Assembly (NCBI GenBank): GCA_034669145.1
Contig: JAXDNY010000058.1
Location: 5,719 to 69,718, forward strand
DNA: 64,000 bases
Reading direction: 5' to 3'
Origin: PALSA-894 sp034669145
GTDB taxonomy: Bacteria > Pseudomonadota > Alphaproteobacteria > Rhizobiales > Xanthobacteraceae
Within the stretch, counting starts at the first letter, position 1; every line of letters starts with the position of its first letter. Below, piece after piece: positions 41,256 through 49,921 of this stretch. The notes under the pieces were generated by a model that saw nothing but the letters and a program-made list of their open reading frames with translations, was not told the DNA's origin and searched no databases. Position numbers and translations under genes: made by a program.

Positions 41256-41930
41256 TCAGGCTGCGGTGGCGGGTTGAAGCGCAGCGACAATTTCGTCCGA
41301 GTCGATGACCCAGCCGAGCGCCGCCGCGATCAGTTTGAGCGCCGCCTCGTGATAGTCGGATCCGTTCATCGACGCGCACACGTCGCGCGGGACGACCACG
41401 CGATAGTCGCGGTTGAATGCCTCGAAGCACGAGCACAGCACGCAGTTGTTGGTGTTCACGCCGCAGATGACCAGGGTCTTGACGTTCAGGTTGCGCAGCA
41501 GCAGTTCGAGGTCGGTGTTGTCGAACGGGCTGTAGCGATGCTTGAACACCGTGTGTTCGCCCGGCCGGGGCGCCAGCGGCGCGACGACTTCGGTCACCGC
41601 CGCTCCTTCGATCGCGAGCGTCTTGCGCGGTTTGCCCAGCCCGGGCACCACGCTGCCATGCTGCGCCATCCAGAACGGGTTCTTGTTGTCCACAGGTTCG
41701 TCGCGCGCCGGATCGTAGCGGTGATGCGTGCGCACGAAGATCACGGGCCGGCCGGAGGCGGCCCACGCCTCGCGCAGCCGCACCGCGCGGGCGATGATCC
41801 CGTCCGCGTCCGGTTTTGCCACCAGCAAATGCCCGATCGAATGATCGAGATGCGAGCGGTTCATGTCGACGATCAGCAGTGCACTGCGCGCAAGCCATGC
41901 CGGGTCGAAGGCTGATTTTGCCGCACTCAT
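41256..41930 (-). CDS. Cysteine hydrolase, isochorismatase/nicotinamidase family
   Basis: A 224-residue hydrolase with the catalytic triad D22 (LLIVDMNRS), K130 (VFKHRYSPF) and C163 (GVNTNNCVLCS). The cis-peptide region NTNNC is present. The family includes nicotinamidase, maleamate and N-carbamoyl amidases. Here it lies between an importer ATPase (four-base overlap, ATGA) and an amidohydrolase, which favours an amidase or carbamoyl amidase role in degrading a nitrogen compound. The exact substrate is unknown. Confidence 0.92.
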   Translation of the reverse strand: MSAAKSAFDPAWLARSALLIVDMNRSHLDHSIGHLLVAKPDADGIIARAVRLREAWAASGRPVIFVRTHHRYDPARDEPVDNKNPFWMAQHGSVVPGLGKPRKTLAIEGAAVTEVVAPLAPRPGEHTVFKHRYSPFDNTDLELLLRNLNVKTLVICGVNTNNCVLCSCFEAFNRDYRVVVPRDVCASMNGSDYHEAALKLIAAALGWVIDSDEIVAALQPATAA

Positions 41931-42751
41931 GCCATCACTCTGTAAAGCTCGCGATTGAGCTCGCTGACGATCTGGTGGAAACGGTCGGTGAGTCGCGTCT
42001 CCCGGTCGCGCGGGCGCGGCAGGTCGATCTCGAACGTCTGGTGGATGCGGCCCGGCCGCGTGCTCATCAGCACCACGCGGTCCGACAGGAACACCGCCTC
42101 GGCCAGGCTATGCGTCACGAACAGCACGGTCTTGCGATAGAGGTGCCACAGACGCATGAGCTCGAACGCCATCCGGTCTCGCGTGATCTCGTCGAGCGCC
42201 GCGAACGGCTCGTCCATCAGCAGCACGGCCGGATCGAGCGCCAGCGCGCGTGCGAGCGCGACGCGTTGCTGCATGCCGCCGGAAAGCTGGTGCGGATATT
42301 TCGTTTCAAACCCCGCAAGGCCGACCACGCGGATCAGCTCATCGATGCTCGTGCCGGCTCCGCGCGCGCCGCCGCGCCGGGCGACCAGATCGCGCAGCAG
42401 GCCGACGTTGTCCGTCACCTTGAGCCACGGCATCAGGTTGGCTTGCTGGAACGCGAGGCCGATGCGACCGGCGTGGCGCAGGTTTCGCGGTGGCGTGCCG
42501 CCGACTGTGACGCTGCCGCGCGTCGGCGCCATCAGGTCCGCGACGACCTTGAGCAGCGTGCTCTTGCCGCAGCCGGATGGGCCCACCAGCGAGACGAATG
42601 CGCCGTCGGGAATGTCGAGATTGATCCCGGACAGCGCCTTGACTGGCTCGACGCCGCCGACTCCGTAGGTGACGTCGACGTTCGCGACCGCAATCGCGGC
42701 GCCGCCGCTTGCGGCAGGCTCAGCCGGGAGCTCGGCGGCAGCGCTCGCCAC
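41927..42751 (-). CDS. ABC importer ATPase, TauB/SsuB type, amidohydrolase operon
   Basis: A 274-residue ATPase with Walker A GPSGCGKST, Q-loop LAFQQANLMPWLKV, signature LSGGMQQRVALAR and Walker B VLLMDEPFAALDE. It starts one base after the binding-protein stop and its stop overlaps the cysteine hydrolase start. It works with the permease at 43805 and the binding protein at 42753. Confidence 0.95.
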   Translation of the reverse strand: MASAAAELPAEPAASGGAAIAVANVDVTYGVGGVEPVKALSGINLDIPDGAFVSLVGPSGCGKSTLLKVVADLMAPTRGSVTVGGTPPRNLRHAGRIGLAFQQANLMPWLKVTDNVGLLRDLVARRGGARGAGTSIDELIRVVGLAGFETKYPHQLSGGMQQRVALARALALDPAVLLMDEPFAALDEITRDRMAFELMRLWHLYRKTVLFVTHSLAEAVFLSDRVVLMSTRPGRIHQTFEIDLPRPRDRETRLTDRFHQIVSELNRELYRVMA

Positions 42752-42752
42752 G

Positions 42753-43766
42753 TCAGTTCGTCACTTTCTTGACGAGGTCGGCGAGTGCCTTGGCCTCATC
42801 GAGGCTCTCGACGATGGCGTTGCTGTACATGTCTTTCGCGGCCGGCTTTTTGGCCAGATCGCCGGACTCGGCGGCGAGAATGTCGATGGACGACTGCCAC
42901 TTGGCGTCGTTCATCAGCCCGAAGCGCTGCGCATAGTCGGGCGTGTTATAGAGCCCGTAGATGATCTCCAGCTTCTTGGTTTCGAGCTTGAGGTCGCGAT
43001 CGGGCGACACCTTGACCACCTCGGCGACCGCCGCCTCCTTGTTGTTCGCCGTCCAGATCAGGCTCTTGAGCGTGGCGCGCACGAAACGCTTCACCAGATC
43101 CGGGTTCGATCTCAGCAAGTGCTCGCTGGTGTAGATGACGGTGCCGTAGAACGAAACGCCGTGGTCCTTCAGCGGCATCACGTCGGTCGGAAAACCGCGC
43201 ATGTCGAGAGTGAGCGCCTGCCCGAAGTGATAGCCGAACACGGCGTCGACCTGGCCGGCGGCGAGCATCTGCACTTCGGCGCCGCGCGCGACGTTGACAT
43301 ATTCGATGTCGTTGCGCGTGAGCCCGCCCTTGATCAGCAGCGGCTCGAGCAAGCCCTTCACGTTGCTCTGGAACCATGAGATCTTCTTGCCCTTGAGCTG
43401 GTTCGGGCTCGTGTATTTGTCTTTCTTCAATGTGATGACCGAGAACGGCGTATCCGGCTCGTCAGCCATCACGGCGACCACCGGCACGCCGCCTGCGCGC
43501 GCCCGGATGAAGCCGTCCGCATTGGCGACTCCGAACTGTTCGCGGCCCGTGCCGATGAACACTTCGTTCTGCTGGCCGGCGGAGGGCGGGCGGATTTCGA
43601 GGTCGATGCCTTCGGCCATGTAGATTCCCTGCGCGACACCGCCATAATACTGCGCGTGCATCGCCCATGGCGTGAAGTTGATCCGCATGATCACCTTATC
43701 CTGCGCGTGCGCAGCTCCGGCCATCGTCAGCGCCGCCATGGCGACTGCGGCTCTTATCATTCGCAT
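42753..43766 (-). CDS. ABC importer substrate-binding protein, NMT1/SsuA type
   Basis: A 337-residue binding protein with a Sec signal peptide (residues 1-22, cleavage after GAAHAQ). The NMT1-type core contains MRINFTPWAMHAQYYGGVAQG, AEGIDLEIRPPSAGQQNEVFIG and QVDAVFGYHFGQALTL. The ATG at 43764-43766 has GGAGGT seven bases upstream. The family includes binding proteins for sulfonates, pyrimidines and thiamine precursors. With amidohydrolase and amidase neighbours a nitrogen heterocycle is a reasonable guess. Confidence 0.92.
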   Translation of the reverse strand: MRMIRAAVAMAALTMAGAAHAQDKVIMRINFTPWAMHAQYYGGVAQGIYMAEGIDLEIRPPSAGQQNEVFIGTGREQFGVANADGFIRARAGGVPVVAVMADEPDTPFSVITLKKDKYTSPNQLKGKKISWFQSNVKGLLEPLLIKGGLTRNDIEYVNVARGAEVQMLAAGQVDAVFGYHFGQALTLDMRGFPTDVMPLKDHGVSFYGTVIYTSEHLLRSNPDLVKRFVRATLKSLIWTANNKEAAVAEVVKVSPDRDLKLETKKLEIIYGLYNTPDYAQRFGLMNDAKWQSSIDILAAESGDLAKKPAAKDMYSNAIVESLDEAKALADLVKKVTN

Positions 43767-43804
43767 CGAAACCTCCATCAATGGCTCGCCGGGAATGCTG
43801 CCCA

Positions 43805-44692
43805 TTACACTTGCGTCGTCGAGTCGCTTCCTTCGCGCTTCCAGGAAATCATCCGCTCGACCCATGACATGCAACCGAAGAAGGCCGTGCCGATCACCGC
43901 GAGCGCAATGATCGCGGCGAACGACCGCGCGGTGTTGAAGTTGAAGCTTCCAGAGAGAACGAGGTAACCGAGGCCGTTCGAGGCGGCGAGCCATTCGGCG
44001 ACGATCGCGCCGAGCACCGCGAGCGTGGTGGCGATGCGCAACCCGGCGAAGATATAGGGCATCGCATAAGGTAGCCGCAGGCGGAAGAACATCTGCCGTT
44101 CGTTCGCATCGACCGAGCGGAACACATCGGCGAGCCCGCGATCGACCTCCTTGAACCCCGCCATCGTGTTGATGACTACGGGGAAGAACGCGATGGAGGC
44201 GACGACGGCGATCTTTGAACCGATGTTAGCGCCCACCCACACGAGAATCAGCGGGGCGATCGCGATCTTCGGCACGCTCTGCAGACCGACGAAGATGGGC
44301 ATGATCAGGCGCTCGGCCAGCGGAAAGCGGATCATCAGCGCCGAGACCGCGAGCGCGAACAGCACCGCGGTGACGTATCCGCTGATGATGCTGCCGATCG
44401 TCGCGATGCTGTGCATCTGGATCAGCGGCCACTCGTCGACCATCAGGCGGGCGATATCGGTCGGCGCCGGCAGCAGGAAGTTAGGCACCTCGAAGGCACG
44501 GGTCAGGACCTGCCAGAGAATAACCAGCGCTACGATGAGCAAGACCGGACCGGCGCGCTCAATGCCGCGGCGCCAGTTGTGGGCGGCTGGCTGGTTCTGA
44601 GCGGAGTTTTCGGCGTGTGAAAGGGTCAATTGCCACCTTGTGGGGCGCCATTGTAACGACTCGTCGCCGACTCTCAAGGCGGCGTTGCGCAT
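43805..44692 (-). CDS. ABC importer permease, TauC/SsuC type, amidohydrolase operon
   Basis: A permease of about 295 residues with six helices. The coupling loop is visible as VFRSVDANERQMFFRLRLPYAMPYIFAGLRIAT. This gene comes first in its operon, before the binding protein. The start is uncertain. The ATG at 44690-44692 is used, but a TTG at 44627-44629 with AGGTGG just upstream would give a more usual N-terminus. Its upstream region is shared with the divergent cupin gene. Confidence 0.9.
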   Translation of the reverse strand: MRNAALRVGDESLQWRPTRWQLTLSHAENSAQNQPAAHNWRRGIERAGPVLLIVALVILWQVLTRAFEVPNFLLPAPTDIARLMVDEWPLIQMHSIATIGSIISGYVTAVLFALAVSALMIRFPLAERLIMPIFVGLQSVPKIAIAPLILVWVGANIGSKIAVVASIAFFPVVINTMAGFKEVDRGLADVFRSVDANERQMFFRLRLPYAMPYIFAGLRIATTLAVLGAIVAEWLAASNGLGYLVLSGSFNFNTARSFAAIIALAVIGTAFFGCMSWVERMISWKREGSDSTTQV

Positions 44693-44850
44693 GCGCGTCC
44701 GCTCGTTCCGCAGTCGCGCCGACGACTCACATGCTCCGCGTCCCGGCATCAAGATTCCCGTTCCGGGAGACGTGGATACCGGCGCCGTTTTCAGCTAGGC
44801 TATCTTGACCTTGTCAGGTCCAATGTTCCGGGAAAGTGCGGGGATTCGCG

Positions 44851-45414
44851 ATGACAACCACGAATAGTGAACAGGTCGTGCGCGAGTGTGCGCTCGACAT
44901 CATGAACATCGTCAAGAAGCACAAGGACGACAACGCCGGCTTGATGAAGGCGCTGCAGGATCCGCTGAAGCGGATCATCGCGCAACCCGATCTGCTCTCG
45001 CTCGGCGTCAAGCGGCAGGGCAACCACATCGATAATTCGAAGTATCTCTATTACGACGGCCAGCTCGTCATCACGCTCGACGAATTTCCAAAGGGCAAGC
45101 GCATCCCGCCGCACGATCACGGTGTGTGGGAAGCGCTCGCAGTCTACAAGGGCAGCTTCGAGCACACCGTGTACGAGCGTAAGGACGATGGCAGCAAGGA
45201 AGGCTATGCCGATCTTGCGATCGTCGACGATCGCCAGCTCAAGCGGGGCGACGTGTCGATCGTGGCGCAGCCCGCCGAGATCCACACCTTCGTGGCGCTG
45301 GAGGAGGGTACCTATTCGGTCACCGTCGTGGGCGGCCACTACGCCGAAACGCGGCACTACTTCAAACCGGAAGAGAAGAGCTACGTGACCCGCAAGCCGA
45401 AGGTCGTGAGCTGA
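44851..45414 (+). CDS. Cupin, cysteine-dioxygenase-like putative metalloenzyme
   Basis: A 187-residue protein with a helical N-terminus and a cupin domain. The motif PPHDHGVWEALAVYKGSFEHTVYER gives H88 and H90. H145 in PAEIHTFVAL completes a three-His site like that of thiol dioxygenases and COG5553 proteins. The ATG at 44851 gives the natural N-terminus. It is the first plus-strand gene before the importer encoded from 45523, with a 108-base gap. A role in oxidising a sulfur compound carried by the importer is possible but unproven. Confidence 0.8.
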   Translation: MTTTNSEQVVRECALDIMNIVKKHKDDNAGLMKALQDPLKRIIAQPDLLSLGVKRQGNHIDNSKYLYYDGQLVITLDEFPKGKRIPPHDHGVWEALAVYKGSFEHTVYERKDDGSKEGYADLAIVDDRQLKRGDVSIVAQPAEIHTFVALEEGTYSVTVVGGHYAETRHYFKPEEKSYVTRKPKVVS

Positions 45415-45522
45415 TCCGCTTCGAGGTCTGATGCGGGAGCGCTCGGCCCGATGGCCGGGCGTGATCGCGCGTTGCGGTCCAGAACGAGGACGGCACAAGC
45501 CGTCCCAATCATGGGGAGCGAA

Positions 45523-46572
45523 ATGTCCAGGACGCTGTCTCGACGAGCCGCGACCATGATGATGGCGTCGGCCGCCTGCACGCTCGCCGCGCCCCGCCTG
45601 ATCGCTCAAACGCGGCAGAAAATCCCGTTCGCCATGGGTGCCGGCGCCTTTTACTTCACCTTGCATTATGTGTCGGAAGCCGGCGGCCTGTACGCACAGG
45701 AGGGGTACGAGCTCGACTCGGTCAACGTATCGTCCGGCCCGCGCCAGGTCGCGTCGATCATGGGTGGCAGCGCCGACGTCGCCCCACTCGGCTTGCAGCT
45801 TGTCACGCAGGCCGCCCAGCGCGGTGGCAACATCATCGCGGTGTGCGCCGGATACAACATCCTTCCGATGTCGATCCTGCTGTCGAACGATGCGATTGCG
45901 AAAAACGGCATCAAGGACGGCATGTCGACCGACGAGAAGGTCCAGCGGATGAAGGGCCTGCGCATCGGCATCACGACGCCGGGCTCGGGCACCGACGACA
46001 TGGTCCGCGCAATACTACGCGCGCGCGGCATGAATCCCGATAAGGACATCACGATCCAGCCGCTGGTCACGGCGGAAACCATGTTGGCCTCGCTGGAGCG
46101 CGGATCGAGCGACGGGTTCTGCTTCACCTCGCCGATCCCCGAGTATGCGATCAGCAAAGGCTGGGGCAAGATCATCCTGGAGCCGCTCAACGGCGACATC
46201 CCGGAAGCCGCGAACGTCCCCTACATCATCATGGCGACCAGCCCGGACGTGATCAAAAACAAGCGGCCGCAACTGCTCGCCATGGTACGGTGCTGGACCA
46301 AGGCGATGGACATCGTGCGCGATAATCCGCGCGATGCGAGCGCGCTGGTGCGGCGCTATTTCCCCGACATGGATGACGGTGTCTACAACGCGGCGTTCGA
46401 CAAATACCGCAAGGGCGTGCCGACGAGCCCCATGGTTGTTCCCGACCAGCTCGAGAAGCTCCTCAAATTCATGCACATCAGCAAGGGCACGCCGGTCAGC
46501 GCCAAGCTCTCCGACGTGTTCGACCCCAGCATCGCCGAAGAGGTCATCAAGGCCACCGGCCGGCGCTCGTAG
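45523..46572 (+). CDS. ABC importer substrate-binding protein, NMT1 type, dual-permease system
   Basis: A 349-residue binding protein with an N-terminal signal containing SRRAAT and a hydrophobic stretch ending APRLIAQ, so export may be by Tat. The core shows AFYFTLHYVSEAGGLYAQEGYELDSV and IGITTPGSGTDDMVRAIL. A GGGGAG site precedes the ATG at 45523. It is followed in order by permease, ATPase and a second permease. The ligand is unknown. Confidence 0.9.
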   Translation: MSRTLSRRAATMMMASAACTLAAPRLIAQTRQKIPFAMGAGAFYFTLHYVSEAGGLYAQEGYELDSVNVSSGPRQVASIMGGSADVAPLGLQLVTQAAQRGGNIIAVCAGYNILPMSILLSNDAIAKNGIKDGMSTDEKVQRMKGLRIGITTPGSGTDDMVRAILRARGMNPDKDITIQPLVTAETMLASLERGSSDGFCFTSPIPEYAISKGWGKIILEPLNGDIPEAANVPYIIMATSPDVIKNKRPQLLAMVRCWTKAMDIVRDNPRDASALVRRYFPDMDDGVYNAAFDKYRKGVPTSPMVVPDQLEKLLKFMHISKGTPVSAKLSDVFDPSIAEEVIKATGRRS

Positions 46573-46586
46573 GCGGAAGGTGGACC

Positions 46587-47378
46587 ATGGCCGAAGGCCA
46601 GCGCACTCGCCCGGAGGTGTCGCGCCTTGCGCGCGACAACATCCTGATATGGCAGGTCGCGCTCGTGGTCGGCCTGCTTGCGGTCTGGGAATTCTTCGGG
46701 CGACTCACCGGCGGCGATCAGGTCAGTAGCCCGAGCCGGATCATCGACCGGATCGTGATCTGGCTCGGTGGCGAGCTCTATCCGCACCTGTTCACGACGC
46801 TCGGCGAACTTGCGTGCGGCATGGTTATCGGGTGCAGCCTCGGCATCCTCGCGGGCCTGGTGCTAGGCCGGATGCCGATCGCGTCCGTCATCCTGCGGCC
46901 GATCATCGTAGGACTCTACAGCGTCCCGCTGGTTACGCTCGCGCCGCTGTTCATCATGTTCTTCGGCCTCGGGCTGCTGCCGAAGATCGTGCTGGTGTCG
47001 ATCGTCACGTTCTTCCTGCTGTTTTTCAACACCTTCACCGGCGCGCAACAGGTCGATGAAGACTATCTGCGCACGCTGGACCTGATGGGCGCGAACAAAT
47101 TCGAACGATTCCGCAAAGTGGTTGCGCCTGCGACCGCGGTTTGGATCGCCGCTGGCATAAAGATCGCGCTTCCCTATGCGCTGGTTGCAACCATCACCGG
47201 CGAATTGCTCGCGACGCGTGCGGGTCTCGGCTTCCTGATCAGCCGTGCTGCAGAACGGTTCGACATGACGTCGCTCTACGCGGTCCTATTGATCTTGATG
47301 GCGCTCGGATTGCTGCTCAGCGAGGCCGCGCTTCGTTTGGAACATCGGTTCCTGCGTTGGCGTCAGGTGGCGGAATAA
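46587..47378 (+). CDS. ABC importer permease A, TauC/SsuC type
   Basis: A 263-residue membrane protein with about six helices and the coupling loop DLMGANKFERFRKVVAPATAVWIAAGIKIALPYAL near residue 168. It starts 14 bases after the binding-protein stop and ends directly before the ATPase ATG. The second permease at 48215 is related in family but different in sequence. Confidence 0.92.
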   Translation: MAEGQRTRPEVSRLARDNILIWQVALVVGLLAVWEFFGRLTGGDQVSSPSRIIDRIVIWLGGELYPHLFTTLGELACGMVIGCSLGILAGLVLGRMPIASVILRPIIVGLYSVPLVTLAPLFIMFFGLGLLPKIVLVSIVTFFLLFFNTFTGAQQVDEDYLRTLDLMGANKFERFRKVVAPATAVWIAAGIKIALPYALVATITGELLATRAGLGFLISRAAERFDMTSLYAVLLILMALGLLLSEAALRLEHRFLRWRQVAE

Positions 47379-48215
47379 ATGAACACCATGGCCGCCGCTC
47401 GCGCTGTTGCCGCCGCCGCCGGAACGCCGGTCGCGAAAATCCGCCTGCTGCGGGCCGAGAAGACGTTTCAGGTCCGCGGCCAGGGTATCGAGGCGGTACA
47501 CCCGACCGATCTCGATATTCGCCCACATGAATTCATTGCGCTTGTGGGTCCAAGCGGCTGCGGCAAGTCGACAATCCTCAACATGATCGCCGGCCTGATG
47601 CGCCCGACCGCGGGCGAGGTGCTTTACGACGACCAGCCGGTCAGCGGGCCGAACCGGCGCGTCGGCTACATGACGCAGAAGGACACGCTGCTGCCGTGGC
47701 GAACCACCAGGGACAACATTCGCATCGCGCTGGAGCTCAAATCCCACGCCACGCCGCGCGCCGAGGCGGACGAGCGGGTGAGGCAAATGATCGAACTCGT
47801 TGGCCTTACGGGATTTGAGAATCATACCCCGGCCGAACTTTCCGGCGGCATGCGCAAGCGCGCCGCGATGGCGCGCACGCTAATCTACGAGCCCGAAACG
47901 CTGCTCATGGACGAACCGTTCGGCGCGCTCGATTCCCAGCTCAAGCTGCTGATGCTCGACCAACTCCAGAGCCTCACGCAGCATCGCCATATGAGCGTGG
48001 TGTTCGTCACCCATGATCTGGGTGAGGCAATCACGCTTTCGGACCGCATCGTGGTGATGAGCGCCCGGCCGGGGCGCATCCGTGCGATCCATGACGTGAA
48101 GCTCGAGCGGCCGCGCGACGTGTTCAAGGTGCGCTTCACGCCGGCCTTTTCCGAGCAGCACGAGCGGCTGTGGGACGAGCTCAAGGACGACATCATCAAG
48201 GGGACCGACGTCTGA
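47379..48215 (+). CDS. ABC importer ATPase, TauB/SsuB type, dual-permease system
   Basis: A 278-residue ATPase with Walker A GPSGCGKST, Q-loop YMTQKDTLLPWRTT, signature LSGGMRKRAAMAR and Walker B LLMDEPFGALDSQ. An Ala-rich N-terminal extension of about 20 residues precedes the domain. Its stop shares one base with the start of the second permease. It is the only ATPase for two permeases. Confidence 0.95.
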   Translation: MNTMAAARAVAAAAGTPVAKIRLLRAEKTFQVRGQGIEAVHPTDLDIRPHEFIALVGPSGCGKSTILNMIAGLMRPTAGEVLYDDQPVSGPNRRVGYMTQKDTLLPWRTTRDNIRIALELKSHATPRAEADERVRQMIELVGLTGFENHTPAELSGGMRKRAAMARTLIYEPETLLMDEPFGALDSQLKLLMLDQLQSLTQHRHMSVVFVTHDLGEAITLSDRIVVMSARPGRIRAIHDVKLERPRDVFKVRFTPAFSEQHERLWDELKDDIIKGTDV

Positions 48216-49060
48216 TGGCGCGCGCGAGCCAGACCGCCGTGATTGGAACCGGCGCAGTACGGCTGCCGGGCGCGACCGGTGGCGATCTGTCGGCGGCGGA
48301 GCGGTTCTTCGCCACATCGGCCGGCCGGATCGGATCGCGGCTCGTGCTGATCGCGCTCATCCTGCTCGCCTGGGAATACGCGCCGGTCCCGCGCGCCACG
48401 CGCTTCTGGATGAGCAGCCCGTCCCTGATCCTCGGCACGCTATGGGACTGGCTGTTCGACGGCACGATCTGGGCGCATCTGGAATCAACGCTGCTCGTCA
48501 TGTCGGAAGGCTATGTCATCGGCTGCGCCGTAGGCATCGGCCTCGGATTCCTGCTCGGATTCTTTCCCCGGTTGTCGCGCGTGCTCGCACCGTTGCTCGC
48601 GAGCTTCTATGCGTTGCCGAAGATCGCGCTGGCTCCGCTGTTCGTCATCCTGCTCGGCGTCGACAATAGCTCGAAAATCGCGCTCGTCGCCGTCACGGTG
48701 TTCTTTCTGGTGCTCACCAGCACGATCGATGGCGTGCGCGAGGTCGATCGCAATACGGTCGACGCGCTCGTGCTGATGGGCGCGACGCGGATAGAGATCA
48801 TCCGCAAGGTGCTGATCTGGGCGGCACTGCCGTGGATCTTCACCGGCATGCGGATCGCGGTGCGCTACGCGTTCACCACCACGCTGCTCGCCGAACTGAT
48901 CGCAGCCAATCGCGGGCTCGGTTTCCTGATCGAGCTGAATTCCGGCAACTTCAACACCACCGGCGCCTACGCGGCGATTGTGGTGGTCATCATCTGCAGC
49001 GTTCTGCTGACCGAACTGCTGTCCCGACTGGAAAGCCGGATGTCGCACTGGGTGCGCTAG
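48215..49060 (+). CDS. ABC importer permease B, TauC/SsuC type
   Basis: A 281-residue membrane protein with about six helices and the coupling loop ALVLMGATRIEIIRKVLIWAALPWIFTGMRIAV near residue 188. It follows the ATPase with a one-base stop/start overlap. Its stop overlaps the stop of the convergent SDR gene in the tetranucleotide CTAG. It may form a heterodimer with permease A. Confidence 0.92.
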   Translation: MARASQTAVIGTGAVRLPGATGGDLSAAERFFATSAGRIGSRLVLIALILLAWEYAPVPRATRFWMSSPSLILGTLWDWLFDGTIWAHLESTLLVMSEGYVIGCAVGIGLGFLLGFFPRLSRVLAPLLASFYALPKIALAPLFVILLGVDNSSKIALVAVTVFFLVLTSTIDGVREVDRNTVDALVLMGATRIEIIRKVLIWAALPWIFTGMRIAVRYAFTTTLLAELIAANRGLGFLIELNSGNFNTTGAYAAIVVVIICSVLLTELLSRLESRMSHWVR

Positions 49061-49881
49061 AAATTCACGCCGCGCAGCGCGCCGCCATCGACCGCGATCG
49101 CCTGTCCGGTGGTGGCGGCGGACAAGGGCGAGGCGAGCAACAAGACCAGCGGCGTCACGTCGCTGATTTCCAGATTGCGCCCGATCGGAATTTGCGCGGC
49201 CATCTGCTTCTCGGCCTCCGCCTCGCTAATGCCGGACTGCTGGGCGAGCCACGCCACACGCTGGCGGTGGCGGCCGGTGCGGATCAGATGCGGATGGATC
49301 GTGTTGACCACGATCCCGTCGGCGGCGACTTCCTCGGAGAGATATTTCGTGAAGTTCGCAAGCGAGGAATTGCCGAGGCCCTGCGCCAGCCCCGAACCCT
49401 CGCTCGGCATGTCACCACGGCGAAAGACCGTGCGCGCCGCTGTCCCGCCGATGTTGACGACGCGTCCACCGCCGGCCTTGCGCATGTGGGACAAGGCGGC
49501 ACGCGCGCAGCGGACCGCCACCAGCATCTTCCCGTTAATCCGGGCCATGACCTGCGCGTCGGTCGCAACCTCGATGGATTTCGGCGTCGAGTCGACGCTG
49601 GCCGACGCGTTGTTGACCAGCACGTCCAGCCGCCCGAAATGTGCGGCGGTATCGTCGACCACGCGCTGGCACGCCGCGCCATCGAGCAGGTCGGCTTGCA
49701 GCGCGAGGCATTCCGCGCCGCGCGCGCGCACCGCGGCCGCGGTCTCCTCCAGCGTGGCGGAATCGCGGGCGCAGATCGCGACGCGTGCGCCTTCATCGGC
49801 GAATGCGATTGCGAACTCTCGTCCTAGACCGCGGCTCGCACCGGTGATCAGGACAACTGCATTGCGAAGTCTCAAGTCCAT
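49057..49881 (-). CDS. SDR-family protein lacking the Ser-Tyr-Lys catalytic residues
   Basis: A 274-residue short-chain dehydrogenase fold. The cofactor motif TGASRGLG is at 13-20 and NNAS is at 90-93. The C-terminal SAATTGQAIAVDGGALRG is normal for the family. The catalytic region is not: the usual ISS reads IGG at 144-146. The Tyr of YxxxK aligns with Q167 and the Lys with N171 (AQGLGNSSLANFTKY). The residues around it keep family character, so this is not random decay. It may bind a nucleotide without classic dehydrogenase activity. ATG at 49879-49881 is used; a TTG four codons upstream is possible. It lies 40 bases after the PotC-like gene. Confidence 0.86.
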   Translation of the reverse strand: MDLRLRNAVVLITGASRGLGREFAIAFADEGARVAICARDSATLEETAAAVRARGAECLALQADLLDGAACQRVVDDTAAHFGRLDVLVNNASASVDSTPKSIEVATDAQVMARINGKMLVAVRCARAALSHMRKAGGGRVVNIGGTAARTVFRRGDMPSEGSGLAQGLGNSSLANFTKYLSEEVAADGIVVNTIHPHLIRTGRHRQRVAWLAQQSGISEAEAEKQMAAQIPIGRNLEISDVTPLVLLLASPLSAATTGQAIAVDGGALRGVNF

Positions 49882-49921
49882 TCGTTCACCCAATCGAGGA
49901 GACCATTGGCGGTGAGAAGAC

